A stretch of DNA of 64,000 nucleotides, from the NCBI RefSeq assembly GCF_014773485.1, contig NZ_JACXBP010000012.1, positions 31,959 through 95,958 of the forward strand, written 5' to 3'. The DNA is from Erwinia aphidicola. GTDB taxonomy: Bacteria; Pseudomonadota; Gammaproteobacteria; Enterobacterales; Enterobacteriaceae. The notes beneath the pieces are model-generated. The model was not told the origin of the DNA, ran no database searches, and was given only the letters and a program-made list of their open reading frames with translations. The position numbers were made by a program, and so were the translations under genes. Shown one piece after another: positions 59,400 through 64,000 of the stretch (position 1 is the first letter of the stretch; the number at the start of each line of letters is the position of its first letter).

Positions 59400-59750
59400 A
59401 TGAGCGTTTTAAAAACCCTCGGCGTGGCCTGTGCTGCGCTGATCGTTGTCGGCTGCGCGCAAAAGAAACAGAGCGTCTATTACTGGGGCGATTATCAATC
59501 CTCTTTATACAGCTATTATCAGCGCGATAAATCACCCGAGCAGCAAATTGAATCGTTGAATGCGATTGTTGAGCAGGCAAAGGCGAAAAATAAACCGGTT
59601 CCCCCTGGTCTGCACGCCCAGCTTGGCCTGCTATATGTCGATACCAGCCGTCCTGATCTGGCTTTCCAGCAGTTTAACGCCGAAAAAAACCAGTTCCCGG
59701 AGTCTGCGGCCTATATGGATTTCCTGATGCGTAATAAGGTGAAAAAATAA
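59400..59750 (+). CDS. DUF4810 family lipoprotein
   Basis: The 116-residue lipoprotein begins MSVLKTLGVACAALIVVGC with lipidation at Cys19. The mature part reads SVYYWGDYQSSLYSYYQRDK, then PPGLHAQLGLLYVDTSRPDLAFQQFNAEK, a TPR-like helical pair. DUF4810 proteins occur between CsgG-like and DUF799 proteins in many Gram-negatives. Function is unknown. The start at 59400 follows AATAAGGGAATA. The stop overlaps the next start (TAATG). Confidence 0.9.
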   Translation: MSVLKTLGVACAALIVVGCAQKKQSVYYWGDYQSSLYSYYQRDKSPEQQIESLNAIVEQAKAKNKPVPPGLHAQLGLLYVDTSRPDLAFQQFNAEKNQFPESAAYMDFLMRNKVKK

Positions 59751-60397
59751 TGAAGCTCTGGTCTCTGATGATTGTCGCCGGCGCTGTGCTGTTAAGCGGC
59801 TGTGCCAAACCTAAGCCTTATGACTACAGCGCTTTTCGCGCCAGTAAGCCGGCTTCCATTGTGGTTCTGCCCGCGACGAATAGCAGCCCGGATGTGAATG
59901 CGGCCCATAGCGTGGTGTCGGTCGTCACTGCGCCGCTGGCCGAGTCCGGTTACTACGTGTTCCCGGTGGCGGTGGTGGATAAAACCTTCGAGCAGAACGG
60001 CCTGAGCAGCGCCGCCGACGCGCAGAGTGTCAGCCCCGCCAAACTGCGTGAAATCTTTAACGCGGACGCGGCGCTGTACATTGATGTCAGCAGCTACGGC
60101 ACCAAATTTATGCTGGTGGATAGCGTGACCGAGGTCAAAGCGGCTGCACGCCTGGTTGACCTGCGCAGCGGTAAGCAGATCTGGTCTGGTACTGGCTATG
60201 CCACCGATGCTCAGGACAATAACAACGCTGGTCCACTCGGCATGCTCATCAGTGCGGCCATCAAGCAGATAGCCAGCAGCGTGAGCGACAAAAGCCATGA
60301 CGTTGCGGTTCTGGCCGCTGCCGGGATGCTGACCGCTGATGGCGTTAACGGCAGTATTTTGCCTGGCCCGCGCGCGTTGCCGGTGTCCGCGCTGTAA
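59750..60397 (+). CDS. DUF799 (GNA1162-like) lipoprotein
   Basis: The 215-residue lipoprotein has signal MKLWSLMIVAGAVLLSGC with lipidation at Cys18. The mature part contains FRASKPASIVVLPATNSSPD, YYVFPVAVVDKTFEQNGL and LVDLRSGKQIWSGTGYATD, matching DUF799, the family of the Neisseria surface lipoprotein GNA1162. Its fold resembles the CsgG domain, so the operon encodes two CsgG-type proteins around a TPR-like one. It shares one base with the DUF4810 stop. A hairpin follows. Confidence 0.9.
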   Translation: MKLWSLMIVAGAVLLSGCAKPKPYDYSAFRASKPASIVVLPATNSSPDVNAAHSVVSVVTAPLAESGYYVFPVAVVDKTFEQNGLSSAADAQSVSPAKLREIFNADAALYIDVSSYGTKFMLVDSVTEVKAAARLVDLRSGKQIWSGTGYATDAQDNNNAGPLGMLISAAIKQIASSVSDKSHDVAVLAAAGMLTADGVNGSILPGPRALPVSAL

Positions 60398-60400
60398 CGG

Positions 60401-60432
60401 TCAGGGCCGCGGGGAACCCCCTGCGGCCCTGA
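60401..60432 (+). terminator. Hairpin after the lipoprotein operon
   Basis: TCAGGGCCGC, 12-base loop, GCGGCCCTGA is a perfect 10-bp stem starting four bases after the DUF799 stop. No T-run follows, but its position fits a terminator. Confidence 0.6.
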
Positions 60433-60516
60433 TAAGCTAGTCTGGCATGCAAATCTGCGCCTTCCACGGCCTTACCTTCAATAACGACCCTGTGTTCTTT
60501 TCACTCACCTATCAGA

Positions 60517-61491
60517 TTACGGTATCTCATCTGAAAATCGTGCGCTGATCGCATCCCGTTCATAACCCTGCGGTTGTGTCAGAATCTGGTATAAATCAGG
60601 ACGGCGGCCGTGGATCCAGCGACGTCCGGTACTCATGGCAAGCAGGCTTAAATCCAGTTCAGCGCTCACCATAAAATCTTCAGCAGCCCAGGTTTCATTA
60701 ATGATCCTCCCGTAAGGATCGAGGATCATGGCATTGCCCGTGCGGACTTCGTCATCATCTGCGCCTACGCCGTTACTAAAGAGAAGAAATAACCCGTTGT
60801 CGTGCGCACGGGCAGGTAACCATCGCATCAGCCATTCCCGACCGCTTGCCCCCTTGAATGTAGCAGTAATTTCTTCCTTGCGCGTTTCCCGTTCCGCCCA
60901 CAGCGACAGCGGAATGGGTTTCATCGCATAAGGGCTGCGGGAATCGGTGCCGCCTGTTTGATGTGGCGCGAGAAGGATATCGGCACCCAGTAATGCCGTA
61001 GCGCGCACATTTTCCACCAGATTATTGTCCCAGCAAATCAAGATCCCTACTTTTACTCCCCAGGGAGTATCAAAAACGGTAAACCTGTCACCGCTGCTGA
61101 TGGCCGGATGCTCAAAGGCATGAAGTTTGCGATGCGTCTGCATTGAGCCGTCCGGCATACAGGCAACGTACGCATTATAAAGGCGGCCATCATCGGCGCG
61201 TTCAATCAGACCGGCGCCAATAAGCATTTGATGTTTTATCGACAGAGCGCGAATTAACATCAGGGAAGGGCTGGTGGCGATCGGTTCTGCAAGTGCGGAA
61301 ACCTCCGCTGCGGTGAGCTTAGGGACATGCCAATAGCCGGTGATACACATTTCCGGAAACGTCAGGATCTTCACCTGCTGGATGGCCGCCTGTTCAATAA
61401 ACTTCTCCATTATCAGCAGATTATATTTTTTGTTATTTGCCTGATGCTGAAACTGTACGGTTGCAGCCTTTAAGGACGTCAGCGCGTGCAT
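60517..61491 (-). CDS. Nitrilase-superfamily carbon-nitrogen hydrolase
   Basis: The 324-residue enzyme has the nitrilase catalytic triad Glu47 (ILTFPEMCITGY), Lys122 (THRKLHAFEH) and Cys153 (VGILICWDNN). Members hydrolyse nitriles or amides such as carbamoyl putrescine. The sequence ENVRATALLGADILLAPHQTGG fits the aliphatic amidase-like branches. The particular substrate is not clear. TGGAGAAGCATC precedes the ATG. It is divergent from a LysR gene, which probably controls it. Confidence 0.9.
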   Translation of the reverse strand: MHALTSLKAATVQFQHQANNKKYNLLIMEKFIEQAAIQQVKILTFPEMCITGYWHVPKLTAAEVSALAEPIATSPSLMLIRALSIKHQMLIGAGLIERADDGRLYNAYVACMPDGSMQTHRKLHAFEHPAISSGDRFTVFDTPWGVKVGILICWDNNLVENVRATALLGADILLAPHQTGGTDSRSPYAMKPIPLSLWAERETRKEEITATFKGASGREWLMRWLPARAHDNGLFLLFSNGVGADDDEVRTGNAMILDPYGRIINETWAAEDFMVSAELDLSLLAMSTGRRWIHGRRPDLYQILTQPQGYERDAISARFSDEIP

Positions 61492-61506
61492 GATGCTTCT
61501 CCAGTT

Positions 61507-61575
61507 GTTATCGAAACTGAATTACATAACGATTGGCAATAACTGTATAATCAAATGATTTCCATTTTCGATAAC
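61507..61575. promoter_or_regulatory. Distant inverted repeat between the nitrilase and LysR genes
   Basis: GTTATCGAAA at 61507-61516 and its exact reverse complement TTTCGATAAC at 61566-61575 flank the 100-base divergent promoter region. ATAACGATT and GCAATAAC lie between them. Each arm lies near one of the divergent start codons. This fits two sites for one regulator, most simply the LysR protein. Confidence 0.5.
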
Positions 61576-61591
61576 CTTTTGGAATGAAAAA

Positions 61592-62470
61592 TTGAATATC
61601 CGGTTGCTAAAGGCCTTTTTGATTCTGGCCGAAAAAGGAAATTATGCCGACGCGGCCCGGGCACTGTTTATCTCGCAACCCGCATTGACCAAGCAGATCA
61701 ATCTTCTTGAGTCGACGGTGAAGGTGCCACTTTTTTCACGCGGGCGTCACGGTGCAACACTGACCGCCGGGGGAAGATGCTTATTGCCAGAGGCTGAAAA
61801 AGTAGTCAGGCAAGCCCAGGTGTTTATGGATCACGCAGGGCGGGTATCGGCCGGTATTGAGGGGCATATCGCCGTTGGATTTGGTCTCTCAAGCTTTTAT
61901 CTGGCACCACGTTGTATTGCTGAATTTCGCAGAGACTATCCGGGAATCGAGATATCTTTGACGGATCTTCCCTCCTTCCTCCAGTACGAGCTGCTGCAAA
62001 ATGATGAGCTTCAGGTAGGATTTGTCAGGGTTCCCCCCCCGATAGCGCTTGATTACCTGCCATTATTTACCGATCGGCTGGTTCTGATGGCGCCCGCAAC
62101 GCCGTCGTTATCATTGTCTGCTGCTGACTGGCTAAAAAAATCTCCTTTGTTACGTCTTCATGCTGATCGCGGGCAGGGATTAAATGCGCAGATTGACCGT
62201 TTTCTGCATGATAACGGTCTTTTTATATCCTCCACCCAGCTGGCTGATGATATACATACTATTGTCGCGTTGGTGATCGCGGGTACCGGTGTTGCCATAT
62301 TGCCCTACAGCGTTCTGCATATCGCGCCACCGGAACGGGTTATTATTCCGTTAACAGGCAAGTCAATAAGCTGGAAAGTTGGCATTGCCTGGAATGCCGA
62401 CAAGGAGAATGTCATTCGCGATAATTTTATTGCCAGTATTAGAAAGCGTATTGCGGTCGAAAACGCGTAA
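61592..62470 (+). CDS. LysR family transcription regulator
   Basis: The 292-residue regulator has the LysR helix-turn-helix at residues about 15-40 (NYADAARALFISQPALTKQINLLE) and the effector domain (GHIAVGFGLSSFYLAPRC onward). The start is TTG 61592: the only upstream ATG in the area runs into a stop. GGA ten bases before is a modest ribosome site. It is divergent from the nitrilase gene and likely regulates it. The usual autoregulation of LysR genes is possible through the flanking inverted repeat. Confidence 0.9.
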   Translation: MNIRLLKAFLILAEKGNYADAARALFISQPALTKQINLLESTVKVPLFSRGRHGATLTAGGRCLLPEAEKVVRQAQVFMDHAGRVSAGIEGHIAVGFGLSSFYLAPRCIAEFRRDYPGIEISLTDLPSFLQYELLQNDELQVGFVRVPPPIALDYLPLFTDRLVLMAPATPSLSLSAADWLKKSPLLRLHADRGQGLNAQIDRFLHDNGLFISSTQLADDIHTIVALVIAGTGVAILPYSVLHIAPPERVIIPLTGKSISWKVGIAWNADKENVIRDNFIASIRKRIAVENA

Positions 62471-62498
62471 TCAGCCTTGCGGGGGCATTCCCGCGAAT

Positions 62499-62925
62499 CT
62501 AACCGCAATTGCATGAAGGTGAGATCCAGCCAGCGGCCGCACGGCTTACTGTCGCCTTAAGCCAGCCGCGCAGGGTCTCATCGGTAACCGACAATAGCGG
62601 CTCTCGCCGCTTCGGACGTTCGGTGGCTAACCAGGTCAGAACCTGATGTACGTAGTCGCGATCGGTGAGCGGGACCAGGTGAACGGCATCTTTCGACGGG
62701 CGGCTACGTTGGCTTCTGACCTTCTCCGAAAGAATACGTACAAAGGGGCGGGGACCATTTAGTACAATTGACTCCTGCTGCAGGCTTCCCGATGCGCGTA
62801 CCGGTGTTACACAGGGTGCAGAAAAGAAAACGGTTTTTGAAGTCAGGCATATAGTGGAGCAGGGCGCTTACTTCCGGCGCCAGCAGATAGCAGGACGTCA
62901 CGCCGCTTAAGATTTTTCCTGTCAT
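62499..62925 (-). pseudogene. Remnant of a plasmid-type tyrosine recombinase (ResD/Rsd-like)
   Basis: Two overlapping frames together give a recombinase fragment. The first, from ATG 62925, reads YLLAPEVSALLHYMPDFKNRF and then TLCNTGTRIG. The second, shifted, reads VLNGPRPFVRILSEKVRSQ, then SKDAVHLVPLTDRDYVHQVL and REPLLSVTDETLRGWLKATV, and stops at 62499. Together they resemble the middle of F-plasmid ResD-type recombinases from memory. A frameshift lies near 62790, and the C-terminal catalytic part with the second Arg and Tyr is missing. It is non-functional. Confidence 0.78.
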
Positions 62926-63333
62926 TCTCTGCGGAGGATTTTTATTCTCAGTGTCATTTTATCCATTAAAACCCTGAGTAAGGAGTACTTCTAATCTAGA
63001 GCTGCTGGGGATTTGATCTCTGCCTGAGGGGAGTACCGTTACAATATCCTAAAAGTAAAGTTTAACTAATTTGTTGTATAACGTTCTGTCTATTCGGCTA
63101 GGTTGAGGTTTTTAAAAACAAAGTATAAACAGATTAGCATAAACTCCAATTTAACAACTATTATTAAAAGTAAATACAGGGTTTGTTAAAAAGTAATTAC
63201 CTTATGATGCGACGATAACTTTATTTTCATAACGTTTAGACTCTTTGGGTAAATAAAAATGCATAGTACATGTCTGGTTTTTTTTGTATTTTAAGTGGAA
63301 TATTGTTAATTAACACTGCGCCTGACTGATCTT
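62926..63333. other. AT-rich stretch without genes (408 bases)
   Basis: No coding region, RNA or clear repeat is seen. The base composition is strongly AT-rich from about 63050 on, unlike the GC-rich backbone to the left. It separates the recombinase remnant from the diguanylate cyclase gene, whose composition is equally AT-rich. Confidence 0.6.
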
Positions 63334-64000
63334 TTATTCATTATGATCGTTGGAATAAGTAATTCTGTTTTTACCATTCCTTTTGGATCTATATAGTGCT
63401 GCGTCTGCAGAAGCGAGGCACGATGAAGATGTCTGATTCTCTGTTTTCAATGCTACGCCAATGCTGACTGTAGTCGGGATGCCATCAGCGCTGCTTAAAG
63501 ATAGGGATTTCTTTATCCTTTCTACCAGAATGTTTACAGCCGCCCCCTCTTTTAACACAATGGCAAATTCCTCTCCACCTGAACGGGCCACTAATATATT
63601 TTCACATGCAAATTTCTTTAGTATAAGTCCCGATTTTTTAAGCACTTTGTCCCCCATTTCATGACCATAATTATCGTTAATCATCTTAAAGTCATCAATA
63701 TCTATAATGCATATTGCACCTGACTTATCCTCCAGGTCTCTAAGTTTGAGGTTTAGATATCTTCTATTGGGAAGTCCGGTAAGTTCATCTGTTAAAGAGA
63801 GCTCTACTACAGATTTATACCTGCCATTAACATAATTGATAAAATTATTGAAAGAGTAGATGATAAACATCATTGCAGGTACATACAATACGGCAGAGAC
63901 AAGAGAAGTAATATCATTATCAATAATTTTCAAGCCACCGATCATAGTGACGATAGTAGAGTTTAAGAGTAAAAAAAGTCCGATGCGAAATGTAATTAAA
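63334..64000 (-). CDS. Diguanylate cyclase (GGDEF), N-terminus beyond window
   Basis: The reverse-strand frame is open to the window end and shows membrane segments (GLFLLLNSTIVTMIGG and LVSAVLYVPAMMFIIYSF). The GGDEF domain follows: DELTGLPNRRYLNLKLRDL, IIDIDDFKMINDNYGHEMGD, active-site SGGEEFAIVL and ADAALYRSKRNGKNR. The GGEEF form is active in known cyclases. The codon and base composition is AT-rich, unlike its neighbours to the left, so it may have been acquired. The true start lies outside the window. Confidence 0.9.
   Translation of the reverse strand, partial: LITFRIGLFLLLNSTIVTMIGGLKIIDNDITSLVSAVLYVPAMMFIIYSFNNFINYVNGRYKSVVELSLTDELTGLPNRRYLNLKLRDLEDKSGAICIIDIDDFKMINDNYGHEMGDKVLKKSGLILKKFACENILVARSGGEEFAIVLKEGAAVNILVERIKKSLSLSSADGIPTTVSIGVALKTENQTSSSCLASADAALYRSKRNGKNRITYSNDHNE

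Noticed and set aside
1..64000. CRISPR array, insertion sequences, rRNA operon
   Set aside because: No regularly spaced repeats of 25-40 bases with unique spacers, no intact transposase frame and no rRNA-like sequence were seen.

Overview
The window is chromosomal DNA of an enterobacterium, most likely an Erwinia/Pantoea-type member of the Erwiniaceae. The backbone follows the E. coli gene order of two nearby map regions: fadE-gmhA-yafJ-yafK-dinB-pepD-gpt-frsA-crl-phoE-proBA, and iraP-psiF-proC-yaiI-aroL-yaiA-aroM-ppnP-rdgC-mak. Proteins match E. coli orthologues almost residue for residue where I could compare from memory. E. coli genes such as phoA and dgcC/adrA are missing and others take their place. 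I saw no rRNA, tRNA, insertion sequence or CRISPR array. All family assignments come from reading motifs and from memory; no database search was run.

Layout. 1-13.9 kb: housekeeping genes with several legible control sites (a FadR operator at fadE, a LexA box at dinB, a Pho box at phoE). 13.9-21.8 kb: accessory genes, including a LysE-type exporter, a fluoride riboswitch with crcB, an IraP paralogue, a DapA-like aldolase, a YjbE-like exopolysaccharide protein, a methyltransferase, an AriR-like connector, an acyltransferase and several small proteins. 21.8-28.5 kb: a peptide-type ABC importer operon with two paralogous binding proteins. 28.7-36.6 kb: a CPBP protease, a large GGDEF-EAL protein, small envelope proteins, an ScsD-like thioredoxin, a YcgZ-like connector, marC, a cold-shock gene and an mdtG-like exporter. 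36.6-39.8 kb: a lone lacZ with a lac-operator-like site but no lacI or lacY. 40-54 kb: iraP, psiF, lpxO, a Rieske/FAD reductase, proC, yaiI, aroL, yaiA, then iclR-OPT transporter-DUF1177-aroM, then ppnP, rdgC and mak. 54.2-58 kb: an ethanolamine-type permease, an APH-fold kinase and an AraC regulator. 58.7-60.4 kb: a three-lipoprotein operon (CsgG-like, DUF4810, DUF799). 60.5-62.5 kb: a nitrilase divergent from a LysR regulator. 62.5-64 kb: a decayed tyrosine-recombinase fragment, an AT-rich stretch and a partial diguanylate cyclase, which looks like foreign or rearranged DNA.

How the genes fit together. Many entries touch the general stress response: Crl helps RpoS bind RNA polymerase, two IraP-type proteins would protect RpoS from RssB, and two AriR/YcgZ-like proteins would feed the Rcs pathway. 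Other sets are metabolic: proB-proA and proC make proline, and aroL serves aromatic synthesis.

The strongest candidate for an undescribed system is the IclR-OPT-DUF1177-AroM cluster. It places the poorly understood AroM with an oligopeptide-type transporter. AroM also carries a pair of cysteines like those of amino-acid racemases. Other candidates are the CsgG-like/DUF4810/DUF799 lipoprotein operon, the orphan lac-type operator, the second IraP, and a permease/kinase pair with three phased direct repeats in its promoter region.
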